Source: Thermovorax subterraneus
GTDB lineage: Bacteria > Bacillota > Thermosediminibacteria > Thermosediminibacterales > Thermosediminibacteraceae
Assembly (NCBI GenBank): GCA_021608145.1
Contig: JAKIHM010000016.1
Span: 1-53,487 of the forward strand
Direction of reading: 5' to 3'
Length of the DNA: 53,487 bases
Both the position numbers and the translations under genes were made by a program. This document shows, piece by piece, positions 1 through 7,239 of this stretch (positions are counted from its first letter, which is position 1; every line of letters begins with the position of its first letter). The notes under the pieces were generated by a model. That model saw nothing but the letters and a program-made list of their open reading frames with translations. It did not search any database and was not told the origin of the DNA.

Positions 1-172
1 AAAGCTTAGGTATTATTTATTTTCATGGTTTCTTCTAACTCCAACTTTTGCTCTTTTGATTTGCCAACTACTACCTGCTAATTCCATTTTTTAGGGAATC
101 CTCATATTCTTATTTGACGCTACCAATCTGCAAAATCTGTGTTACTTCATTTATTATTCAAGCCACCATTTA
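1..172 (-). other. Stretch downstream of the IIA gene, no clear gene
   Basis: Just after the IIA stop the minus strand carries a strong ribosome binding site, GGGAGGTGA, followed by an ATG that meets a stop codon after three codons. The only other ORF here is about 25 codons long with a weak ribosome binding site. The expected IIB gene of a galactitol-type PTS is not visible. Either the operon continues beyond the window after a short gap or it has decayed. Confidence 0.4.
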
Positions 173-667
173 TCACCTCCCATTTTTACTTAATCTTTCT
201 ATTATAAACTGAAGGATCTCTCTGCGATTCCTGCATCTGACTATTCTCTCAAGGTCGGCGCCATTGACGAAGAAATCCATAAGCTGCTTTAAAAACTCGA
301 GATGTTTATCAGAATCTTTAATAGCGAGCAAGAAGACAAGCTTGCATTCTACAAACCGATCTTTACTCCCCATTTCTATAAAAGTCACTGGTTTTTTTAA
401 TATACCTACTGCTATTTTAGATTTTTCAACATATTCCGGACTAGCATGAGGAATCGCTGCTTTAACATCTCCTTCAATTGGTAAACCTGTAGGGGAATCC
501 TTTTCTCTTTCTAGCAATTTTTCATAAAAACCCTCTTTAACGTAACCTTTTTTGCATAATCTTTCACTTAGAATTTTTAATACTTCCTCATAGCTAACTG
601 CTTCAATGTCCGGTATTATAAGGTCTTCTTCAAACCATGATTGAAGCATTTCTTTGTATGACTCCAT
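173..667 (-). CDS. PTS system IIA component, galactitol/fructose superfamily
   Basis: This cytoplasmic phosphocarrier of about 164 residues takes phosphate from HPr and passes it to a IIB partner. It belongs to the PTS_EIIA_2 (mannitol/fructose/galactitol) fold. The active-site histidine lies in the motif AAIPHASP (about residue 74). An ATG at 682 is in frame, but GGAGG at 676-680 overlaps it and sits 8 nt before the ATG at 667, so 667 is the likely start. The gene follows a sigma-54 promoter and a LevR-type activator gene, so it is probably the first gene of an inducible PTS operon running off the left edge. The sugar cannot be named. Confidence 0.85.
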   Translation of the reverse strand: MESYKEMLQSWFEEDLIIPDIEAVSYEEVLKILSERLCKKGYVKEGFYEKLLEREKDSPTGLPIEGDVKAAIPHASPEYVEKSKIAVGILKKPVTFIEMGSKDRFVECKLVFLLAIKDSDKHLEFLKQLMDFFVNGADLERIVRCRNRREILQFIIERLSKNGR

Positions 668-711
668 TTTGTACGCCTCCATGAATTAATCTATTTTTGT
701 AAAAGTCATCT

Positions 712-728
712 ATGCAACTGTTGTGCCA
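712..728 (-). promoter_or_regulatory. Sigma-54 (-24/-12) promoter for the IIA gene
   Basis: The minus strand reads TGGCAC, five bases, TTGCAT, which matches the sigma-54 consensus TGGCACN5TTGCW at every informative position. It lies about 45 nt upstream of the IIA start. The neighbouring regulator has the GAFTGA loop that contacts sigma-54, which supports the call. Confidence 0.9.
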
Positions 729-733
729 ATATT

Positions 734-799
734 GTGTATATAGATGACAGGAGTAGTTCAGTTGAGTGTATACGTATTTTATACACTATCTTTATACAC
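734..799. promoter_or_regulatory. Upstream activator site: four GTGTATA heptamers
   Basis: The heptamer GTGTATA occurs on the plus strand at 734-740 and 766-772. Its complement TATACAC occurs at 780-786 and 793-799. The middle pair forms an inverted repeat with a 7-nt spacer. The cluster lies directly upstream of the -24 element and is the natural candidate for the binding site of the LevR-type activator next door. Binding is inferred. Confidence 0.65.
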
Positions 800-830
800 A
801 TTCAAAAAGCCCTGCTAATTAGCAGGGCTT
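800..830 (-). terminator. Rho-independent terminator of the LevR-type regulator gene
   Basis: A perfect 24-nt palindrome (807-830; arms of 10 bp, AATT loop) overlaps the regulator stop codon. On the minus strand it is followed by TTTTTGAA. Confidence 0.85.
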
Positions 831-3634
831 AATTTATTAAGTATTTCTATACAGTAGCAAATTTCGTCATCGCTGAAGACCACGTTGAAGTCTCCCTCTA
901 TTACTTGAAGACAGTAGCGGAAAAGCTGATACATTTTTGTATTTTGCTTTATAAATGACTCCTTTTGCGGAAATGTAATATAATTTTTCGTTATAATTCT
1001 TTCTACTGCACATCCAAGGTGTACACCTAGTTTCACATAAATATCGTCTTTTAATCGACTCTTCGTTTCATTTTCGAATTCTCTAACAAACATCGAATAT
1101 GTTCTCGTTATCTTAGTTGGATTGATATAAGTTAAAAAATCTTCGAGTATTTGTATAATCTCTTTATTTAATTCATCCCTATTATTACTGCCATTTTCTG
1201 TATTTAAGCCACTATGTTGCAATTTACTTGAAATTTCAGCATTCCCTACTATGTCCATTATTATATCAGGACTTTTGAGGAATACATCTAGAGGTATAAA
1301 TGGAATCGACCTTACTTCAGGATCAATAGAACCTATTATACAAACAACATTTTTTGTTGATAATAGATCTTTAAATTTTTTGTTGTCTTCTTTTATATCG
1401 AATAAATTAAAGGATATAACATCATAATTTTTAAGCTGAGTAAAATTATTTTTTAATAACTCTTTTAATGTTTCCGCTGTTCCTTTACCAGTGCTGCATA
1501 CGGTCACAATCACTGGTTTTTCGCCTTTTTCTATCTTTTTTGGTTCTCCATCATTCACTGCTTCAACTATTGAGTCAAGGTCGTAATGTAGGAAGTACGA
1601 TTTCCTTGCACATTCGAGAATTAAAGGTGTATTTACTCTATCTAATGTCGCTGTTTTTATCCCTGTGATACGAGTTATAATATTACCAAAATTTCTGAGG
1701 GAGCCCATGTCTACCAGAAGCAAGACCCCTTTGCCTTCATCTGCTTCTCTAACTAGTTTTGTTACTCCCCCTAAAGCTTCATCAATACTCATATTCAAGG
1801 GCATGTCAAAAGCTTTTATTTTGTCTATGCCAAGAAGATTATTTGCAACCTGAGCCATACTTGAAGCAGCGCTATTTCCGTGCGCTATCACAATCATTCC
1901 TACACATGAATTAGCTTTTTTTTGCAGACCTGATGTAAGGAATACTGTTATAAAACCTGCTTCATCATCCGGGACGTCAATTCGGAAGTACTTTCTGAAA
2001 TGATTTAGAATCTCTTTTGCTACTTCGTACTCCTTTTTATTTTTTTCTCTTATTTCGCTTAACTTGAGATTTATAATAGTATTTCCCCTTTTTATTCGTT
2101 CCAACAGTGATTGAAAGTGTAATGCTATAGTATATACAAAATTTTCTGGATACATTATTCCTAGTCTAGACTCTGCTAGTCTTATCATTTCTATCGTAAA
2201 TTTTATAACATCTTCTCTAACTATCTTTTCAAATTCCTGGAGACTAAGCTTTTTAAATCTACTGTTTACCCTTCTGAAATATTCATCGATAAACCGGACA
2301 ATACTAACTTCAATATCATCCCTGCTGAGTCCTTCTTTTTCTAAGGCCTTCATCCTTTCTAAAACCAAATCGTAAAAATCGTATTTCGTAGCTTGCGGTG
2401 TATCCTCGTCACCCGAAAAAATTACCAAAGGTTCGTTGATCTCGTTATCTATTTCAATTCCAGAGCTCACACTGATTTTCACCATTTCATTTCTTATGTA
2501 ATCAGGCAGGACTCCAACGTCCAAAATAATATCTTTTCTTCCAACGTAAAAATTCCTCGCAAAAGCTTTAGCACACATCATCTGAATTGTAGATTTTAGT
2601 TCCCCTACATTTCCATCATACCTATAACATAAAAGCCCCTTGACAACTTCGGGAAACACAACAATTTCTGATTTTATGCGTCGAGCTTCTTCAAAAAGTA
2701 GCTCTTTTATAATATCTAATTTTTCTCTGAAAGGTCTTTCATCTAAAGAAGGAATTCTAACAATCATTGGAATGCGCCTAATAAAGGTTTTTAAAAGGAC
2801 TGAATTAGGATCTTCTGTGGTAGCAGCAACTATCATCAGATTAGCTCTTCTTGCAATCGGATCACCCAAACGATAGTATTCGCCCTTATCTATCAATAAA
2901 AATAGCATTTCCTGCCCTTCAGGGGGTAACCTATGTACCTCATCGAGGAAAAGTATGCCATGATTAGAAAGTTCAACAAGACCAACTCGGTCGTTTTCAG
3001 CTCCGGTAAAAGCTCCCTTAACGTGTCCGAATAAATGCGACATCAAAAGCTGAGGGTTATTGTAATAGTCCGCACAGTTGAATACATTTAGCTTCTCATG
3101 GCGCCCAATTTTACGAGAAAACCTGTACATAAGTTCTACCATAAAAGATTTGCCAGAACCTGGTGGTCCTATTATAAGGGTATGGAGTCCATAGGGAGGA
3201 TAAAGCACTGCAGCTTTTAGCTGCTCTACTTGAGTTTTTAGGCTGCCGTTAAATCCTATAAGGCTTTTAAATACAGAGTCATCATTCTTTTTTTCTGCAA
3301 GCTCCTTTTTGTTTATAGCCTCGAAAAAAGCATAACGATCTAAAGAAGGCAATTTATGCGAAACATTTAAACCCAGTTCTTGTTCAATCATACTTCTCAA
3401 AAAATAATACACAGGTCTTGTTGAAACTTTTACAAGGATTCCCTTTCTCACTAAATCGTTTAGAATAGAACTCACATTAGGTCTCGCAATTTTAAAAGCT
3501 TCCGATATTTCAGCAGCAGTTACTCCAAACTCAACAATAGCCTTCTTGTCGGTCAATTTCATTTTTCCTTGGCGTTGAATTATGTAATCCAATATCCTCT
3601 CTTTATTATTTTTTATATTCCTCGAACTCCCCAT
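815..3634 (-). CDS. LevR-type sigma-54-dependent PTS transcriptional activator
   Basis: This protein of about 939 residues has the LevR/ManR domain order. An N-terminal helix-turn-helix (about 10-75) is followed by a sigma-54 AAA+ domain with Walker A GPPGSGKS (about 156-163), GAFTGA (about 207-212) and Walker B LFLDE. Next come PRD1 (His near 506), a mannose-type EIIA domain (VIAHGNSAAS, His about 585), a galactitol-type EIIB domain (VTVCSTGKG, Cys about 713) and PRD2 (GVHLGCAVER, His about 872). In this family HPr and EII phosphorylation of these residues sets activity. I chose the ATG at 3634 because AAGGGGT precedes it; an in-frame upstream ATG lies at 3703. It should activate the promoter at 712-728. 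Its own upstream region is insertion-sequence debris. Confidence 0.92.
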   Translation of the reverse strand: MGSSRNIKNNKERILDYIIQRQGKMKLTDKKAIVEFGVTAAEISEAFKIARPNVSSILNDLVRKGILVKVSTRPVYYFLRSMIEQELGLNVSHKLPSLDRYAFFEAINKKELAEKKNDDSVFKSLIGFNGSLKTQVEQLKAAVLYPPYGLHTLIIGPPGSGKSFMVELMYRFSRKIGRHEKLNVFNCADYYNNPQLLMSHLFGHVKGAFTGAENDRVGLVELSNHGILFLDEVHRLPPEGQEMLFLLIDKGEYYRLGDPIARRANLMIVAATTEDPNSVLLKTFIRRIPMIVRIPSLDERPFREKLDIIKELLFEEARRIKSEIVVFPEVVKGLLCYRYDGNVGELKSTIQMMCAKAFARNFYVGRKDIILDVGVLPDYIRNEMVKISVSSGIEIDNEINEPLVIFSGDEDTPQATKYDFYDLVLERMKALEKEGLSRDDIEVSIVRFIDEYFRRVNSRFKKLSLQEFEKIVREDVIKFTIEMIRLAESRLGIMYPENFVYTIALHFQSLLERIKRGNTIINLKLSEIREKNKKEYEVAKEILNHFRKYFRIDVPDDEAGFITVFLTSGLQKKANSCVGMIVIAHGNSAASSMAQVANNLLGIDKIKAFDMPLNMSIDEALGGVTKLVREADEGKGVLLLVDMGSLRNFGNIITRITGIKTATLDRVNTPLILECARKSYFLHYDLDSIVEAVNDGEPKKIEKGEKPVIVTVCSTGKGTAETLKELLKNNFTQLKNYDVISFNLFDIKEDNKKFKDLLSTKNVVCIIGSIDPEVRSIPFIPLDVFLKSPDIIMDIVGNAEISSKLQHSGLNTENGSNNRDELNKEIIQILEDFLTYINPTKITRTYSMFVREFENETKSRLKDDIYVKLGVHLGCAVERIITKNYITFPQKESFIKQNTKMYQLFRYCLQVIEGDFNVVFSDDEICYCIEILNKLSPAN

Positions 3635-3675
3635 CTTTTTACCCCTTCTCCTCTTCTTTACTGTATCTTGCTGGC

Positions 3676-3728
3676 CCCTCAAGAGAATTGGACTAAAACA
3701 CACAACATGCTAAAATTTCTCTTGAGGG
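3676..3728. repeat. 12-bp perfect inverted repeat upstream of the regulator
   Basis: CCCTCAAGAGAA (3676-3687) and TTCTCTTGAGGG (3717-3728) are perfect inverted copies with a 29-nt spacer. They lie about 40-95 nt upstream of the regulator start. They could be an operator, a terminator stem in a transcript from the insertion sequence, or an insertion-sequence end. No run of T follows closely. Confidence 0.5.
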
Positions 3729-3879
3729 AGGTTCAGAGACAATGTCGGCACACAAAAACTTCACCCTATCTCAATATTTTTTGATTAGCCAAATAAAACT
3801 CTTAAAATCTTAGTTTTTCTTTGAATTTAGGCTGCTTTTGCTGCTTAACCATAGATTTTTTAGACAAAACAAGACCACC
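3729..3879. other. Degenerate sequence beside the IS110 element
   Basis: No intact gene is visible. On the minus strand a ribosome binding site (GGAGGTGG) precedes a TTG-initiated ORF of about 21 lysine-rich codons that ends in TAA, with further stops after it. This could be the broken start of another transposase. Positions 3745-3758 resemble the inverse of 5819-5832 (10 of 14 bases), which might be old terminal repeats of the interrupted ISLre2-type element. The evidence is weak. Confidence 0.3.
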
Positions 3880-4079
3880 TCCGACAACTTACTAAAAGTT
3901 GCCTATCATATCCTTCACTCATGCCCCCGACTACCCTATCATGTCTCCCGAGGTCCTACGCCCTTATTACATTCCTTCGTCCTGCCTTCGAGGGCTAGGC
4001 GGTGAGCTTTTTACTTTCATGCAGGGTCTTGCCCTTATGGGGGGAATATTGTTTCCCCGCCTTGTTGGCTATCTCACTT
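3880..4079 (-). ncRNA. Candidate bridge/seek RNA region of the IS110-family element
   Basis: About 200 nt follow the transposase stop without a gene but with several short hairpins: GGGGAA/TTCCCC (4041-4046 with 4053-4058), GGG/CCC nearby, and CAACTT/AAGTTG (3885-3890 with 3896-3901). IS1111-type elements encode a guide RNA in the non-coding DNA after the transposase. The assignment rests on position and hairpins only; no guide loops were matched to a target or donor. Confidence 0.35.
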
Positions 4080-5363
4080 TTATGCCGCTAGCTGGTTTAT
4101 TTGCTTCATACGGTGTTCTCCTAGAACTTTCTTCGAATCGTAATTTTCTCTCTTTTTAGCAAGGGTGAACATTACCCTTATTAGCTTCACTGATATTGCT
4201 ATTAATGCCTGCTTGGATTTTAACGGATTTTGGGGTCTTTTTAGAAAATAGTCGTAAAGGGCTTTGAATTCCTTGTTTTTGGCTACCAGTACAAGGCTTG
4301 CTTTGTAAAGGAGATTCCGCAACTCCGGACGGCCCCTCTTTGATATCTTGGCCTTCCCTTTGTGTTTCCCCGATTGGTTTTCGGCTATATTGAGCCCTGC
4401 TAGTTTTTGTATCTGCTTAAAATGCGTGTAGTTGGCTAGGTCACCTACTTCCGCTAGAAATCCAGCTACGGTTACTATCCCTATGCCGGGAATGCTGAGT
4501 AGGTATTGTGCTATGTCTATCTTCTTGAGCAGTTCTGCCATGGTTTTTTCAATCGTTTCTAGTTGGCCTTTTAAAAATTCTATTTCGTCAAGGTATGAGT
4601 GAAGGCAGATATATGCCCCTTTTAACCCTTCTTTTACCCCTACTGACTTTTGTGCTGCTTCGATGAGTTTCTCGGCTCTTTTTATGCCCACTCTTTTATT
4701 GGCGGCTCTCTTCAGGTTTTCTGCCAGCTCTTCTTTGGTGTAGTTTAAGATCATGCTCGGAAAAGGGCAGTGCCTCAATATCCATAAAGCAGCCTTGCCT
4801 AAGATGTTCTTGAATACTTCTTCGAATTCTGGGAAGTATTCGTCTAAGATTGAAATTAACTTGTTTTTTGCGCTGTTTAGCTTGTCTATTACCTGCTTTC
4901 TTGCCACCGAAAGGTTCCTTAAGTCTGCGTAAATCCCTTCGCGTAAAAGGCAGTTTAGAAACTTAACCTCTTTTACGAGTTTAGCAATTATTAGTGCGTC
5001 TTTTCGGTCATTTTTGGTAGGGCTGTTGTCTTCCTCCTCTTTTCTTTTCTTCACGTGGTATGGGTTTACCAGGACTACCTGGTATCCCTGTTCTTTTAAA
5101 AACCAAGTTAGGGGCTTCCAGTAATGGCCGCTGGGTTCAAGGCCTATTATTACCCTTGTCGCTTTTGTTTTTTCTTTGGCTTCGAGTATTTTTGAGACTA
5201 GACGAAAGTATCCTTCTTTGCTATTATTAAACTTGAAAGGTTTTACCGGTTCGAGTCCGATGTGGTCTATGATTCTTGTATAGTGGCTCTTCTTTGCTAC
5301 GTCAATCCCGACAAAAATTAAATCTGAACCATGGACTAAAAGGAGTTTTTCAATTTTGTTCAT
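4080..5363 (-). CDS. IS110-family transposase (DEDD recombinase)
   Basis: This full-length protein of 427 residues has an N-terminal RuvC-like DEDD domain, with D21 in VGIDVAKKS, E76 in GLEPSGHYW, and D119 and D122 in NDRKDA. The C-terminal Transposase_20 domain has SIPGIG near 290 and the conserved serine (about S331) in the sequence AENQSGKHKG. All catalytic residues seen in active relatives are present, so the gene looks functional. The start ATG at 5363 is preceded by CCAGGAGGG, which is one arm of an inverted repeat (see 5372-5417). It sits inside or beside a fragment of an ISLre2-type transposase. Confidence 0.93.
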   Translation of the reverse strand: MNKIEKLLLVHGSDLIFVGIDVAKKSHYTRIIDHIGLEPVKPFKFNNSKEGYFRLVSKILEAKEKTKATRVIIGLEPSGHYWKPLTWFLKEQGYQVVLVNPYHVKKRKEEEDNSPTKNDRKDALIIAKLVKEVKFLNCLLREGIYADLRNLSVARKQVIDKLNSAKNKLISILDEYFPEFEEVFKNILGKAALWILRHCPFPSMILNYTKEELAENLKRAANKRVGIKRAEKLIEAAQKSVGVKEGLKGAYICLHSYLDEIEFLKGQLETIEKTMAELLKKIDIAQYLLSIPGIGIVTVAGFLAEVGDLANYTHFKQIQKLAGLNIAENQSGKHKGKAKISKRGRPELRNLLYKASLVLVAKNKEFKALYDYFLKRPQNPLKSKQALIAISVKLIRVMFTLAKKRENYDSKKVLGEHRMKQINQLAA

Positions 5364-5371
5364 GTCTTTCG

Positions 5372-5417
5372 CCCTCCTGGTTGATTGGTGTTTTCAATTA
5401 CTTTTTTGCCAGGAGGG
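5372..5417 (-). promoter_or_regulatory. Hairpin that masks the transposase ribosome binding site
   Basis: CCCTCCTGG (5372-5380) and CCAGGAGGG (5409-5417) on the plus strand are perfect inverted copies. In a minus-strand transcript the arm nearest the gene is CCAGGAGGG, the ribosome binding site of the transposase. Read-through transcripts from outside would therefore have this site paired. Confidence 0.6.
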
Positions 5418-5434
5418 TTTTTAGTTTGCAAAGG

Positions 5435-5719
5435 CTATTTCAATTTATTACAGTAATGCTTGTAGGTAAATTCGCCAATTGTGCTAACTACTTGTTTTTT
5501 CCTAAAGCCTATTACTTCCCACGTCTCTCGATCCCTGTCGTTCATTAAATTTAGGTCTAGTTGTTCTAATGTCCATATCAGCATTTGACTGCTCACTTTT
5601 TGAGATAGCTCACTTATCCCTTTTTCAAGTTCATAAAAGTCCTTGCTTTCCGCTAAAATTTTTGTTAAACCATTGTGTAGAAGAAGAATTGCGCCTACTA
5701 GGTGTCGAATATTTAGCAT
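5435..5719 (-). pseudogene. N-terminal fragment of an ISLre2/UPF0236-family transposase
   Basis: These 94 residues match the start of UPF0236/ISLre2 transposases as I know them: a leading hydrophobic helix, ESKDFYELEK, an acidic linker, then a stretch ending in STIGEFTYKHY. Family members run to roughly 400-480 residues, so over three quarters is missing. The reading frame stops next to the IS110-family element, whose insertion or a later deletion probably removed the rest. Recognition is from memory of the family. Confidence 0.65.
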
Positions 5720-5720
5720 A

Positions 5721-5774
5721 AGACCTCACACTCCTTTTTGTGTTTTGGTTTGTTTTTTGGGTGGTGAGGTCTTT
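5721..5774 (-). promoter_or_regulatory. Inverted repeat masking the start of the ISLre2-type fragment
   Basis: AAGACCTCAC (5721-5730) and GTGAGGTCTT (5765-5774) are perfect inverted copies. On the minus strand the second arm ends directly at the ATG at 5719 and contains GAGG. Long transcripts would pair this region and hide the start, as in the unrelated IS110 gene alongside. Confidence 0.5.
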
Positions 5775-6033
5775 TTTCTACGTTTGTATGCCTTTTCCCT
5801 TCTTTCTACCTACTTAAATTTTACACTGCCGAGGACAAGGATTAGAAAGCATAACCTTTTTAAACAAATAAGGCCCTGGAAAGGGCCTTTAAACAAAATA
5901 TTTCCACAATATTTTATTGCAAGTTTTTATAAGTCTGAACGCTCTCTGTATCAGTAGCAATCAACATGTTTAAGTGGGAACATTAAGAGTTTCAGCTAAG
6001 GTTATATATTTTAACGCGAGACCAAAATATTGA
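5775..6033. other. Intergenic, contains one terminator, otherwise nothing clear
   Basis: Apart from the terminator at 5862-5889 I see no gene. The bases at 5819-5832 may be a weak terminal repeat of the ISLre2-type remnant. Confidence 0.4.
5862..5889 (-). terminator. Terminator after the second PTS operon
   Basis: AAGGCCC (5870-5876) and GGGCCTT (5883-5889) form a 7-bp stem with a 6-nt loop. On the minus strand it is followed by ATTTGTTT. It lies about 145 nt beyond the aminotransferase stop. Confidence 0.6.
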
Positions 6034-7239
6034 TCAATACTCTTTAAACACCTTGAATATTCTTTTTAGCCCTTCTTCAATTTTTTTCCTTGGGCAAGCT
6101 ACAACAAATCGCACAAATCCTTCCCCACCTGGTCCGAAAATCGTTCCCTCATAAGCGGCAACTTTTGCTTTATGCCAAAGTAAAAATTCAATTTCCCGAC
6201 GCGTCATATTGAAATTTCTAAAGTCAAGCCATGCAAAATATGTAGCTTCCGGTTTCGAAAATTTTATTTTGGGTAAATTATCTTCAAAAAAGCTCTCAAT
6301 AAAATTCATATTACCTTCAATATATTTTATCAACTGTTCAAGCCAATATTCACTTTCATTATAAGCGGCTTTCATTGCCTCCACCGCTAGTACAGGTGCC
6401 GAATGTATACACATCCTCTTTTTTATTTCTTCTTCGAATCTCCATCTCAAACTATCATTTGGAATAATAGCATTTGCAATAAAGAAACCGGAAATATTAA
6501 ATGTTTTTGTTGGCGCGGTGCATATTATACTATTATTAGCTATTTCTTCCGATAGCGATGCAACAGGAGTATATCTTTTCCCCCACAAACCTAAATCTCC
6601 ATGAATCTCATCAGAAATTAAAAGTACATCATTTTCTAAGCATATATTAGCAATTTTTATTAACTCGTCTCGAGACCACATTCTCCCTACGGGATTATGA
6701 GGATTGCAAAGTATCATTGCCCGAGTGAGTGGATCTTTGGCAAGTTTTTCTAAATGATCAAAATCTATTTCATATCTTCCGCTAACAAGCTTTAATTGGT
6801 TATTTGCAATATACCTGCCATTTCTAACTATGACTCGCTCAAATAAATTGTATACCGGTGATTGTATTATAATTTTATCTCCGGGAATTGTAAAAAGATC
6901 TAAAGCAACTTTTATTATAAGCATTGTATTTGGTGTATACACAATCCAATTGGGCTTGATATTCCAACCATATCTTCGACTATACCAATTGATTACCGCA
7001 TTTAAATAACTTTCGGTGCAAGGTTTAGTATAGCCAAAAATTCCATGGTCTACTCTCCTGTTTAATGCATCTATAATCGGCTGAGCACATCTGAAATCCA
7101 TATCAGCCATCCAAAAGGGAAGAAGGCCAGATTCCCCGAATTTATATTCAAGAAGGTCCCATTGAGTTGACTCTGTTCCGTAACGGTTTATTTCTTCATC
7201 AAAATCATGTATCAAAGAAACGCACCCCACCAAATTCAT
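6034..7239 (-). CDS. MalY/PatB-type PLP enzyme (aminotransferase or C-S lyase)
   Basis: This fold-type I PLP enzyme of 401 residues has MADMDF near 44-49, NPHNPVGR (about 179-186), SDEIHGDL with the PLP-ring aspartate D210, and the Schiff-base lysine K245 in TAPTKTFN. The MADMDF and SDEIHGDL patterns are typical of MalY/PatB enzymes, which mostly cleave cystathionine-like C-S bonds. The ATG overlaps the preceding IIBC stop as ATGA, but a TTG eight codons in has a better ribosome binding site (GGTGGGG) and would remove a non-homologous N-terminus. It is the last gene of the PTS operon. E. coli malX-malY is a comparable pairing, so it may act on the imported sugar derivative or regulate the operon. 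Confidence 0.85.
   Translation of the reverse strand: MNLVGCVSLIHDFDEEINRYGTESTQWDLLEYKFGESGLLPFWMADMDFRCAQPIIDALNRRVDHGIFGYTKPCTESYLNAVINWYSRRYGWNIKPNWIVYTPNTMLIIKVALDLFTIPGDKIIIQSPVYNLFERVIVRNGRYIANNQLKLVSGRYEIDFDHLEKLAKDPLTRAMILCNPHNPVGRMWSRDELIKIANICLENDVLLISDEIHGDLGLWGKRYTPVASLSEEIANNSIICTAPTKTFNISGFFIANAIIPNDSLRWRFEEEIKKRMCIHSAPVLAVEAMKAAYNESEYWLEQLIKYIEGNMNFIESFFEDNLPKIKFSKPEATYFAWLDFRNFNMTRREIEFLLWHKAKVAAYEGTIFGPGGEGFVRFVVACPRKKIEEGLKRIFKVFKEY

Larger units (their letters stand above)
3880..5434 (-). mobile_element. IS110-family insertion sequence, approximate limits
   Basis: The element comprises an intact DEDD transposase gene, a short 5' flank (about 70 nt, up to the end of an interrupted ISLre2-type fragment) and a longer structured 3' flank. 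A short left and a longer non-coding right end fit the IS1111 subgroup better than IS110 proper. Exact ends are not defined, because IS110-family elements lack clear terminal repeats and often lack target duplications. Confidence 0.65.

Noticed and set aside
1-172. Short ORFs after the IIA gene as a IIB gene
   Set aside because: The longest is about 25 codons, with a weak ribosome site and no IIB cysteine motif.
5418-5440. Bridge RNA in the left end of the IS110-type element
   Set aside because: Only about 70 nt separate the transposase start from the ISLre2-type fragment, too short for the roughly 170-nt RNA of the IS110 subgroup.
3745-5832. Terminal inverted repeats of the ISLre2-type element as a firm feature
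   Set aside because: Only 10 of 14 bases match and the middle of the repeat disagrees, so it was kept as a weak suggestion.
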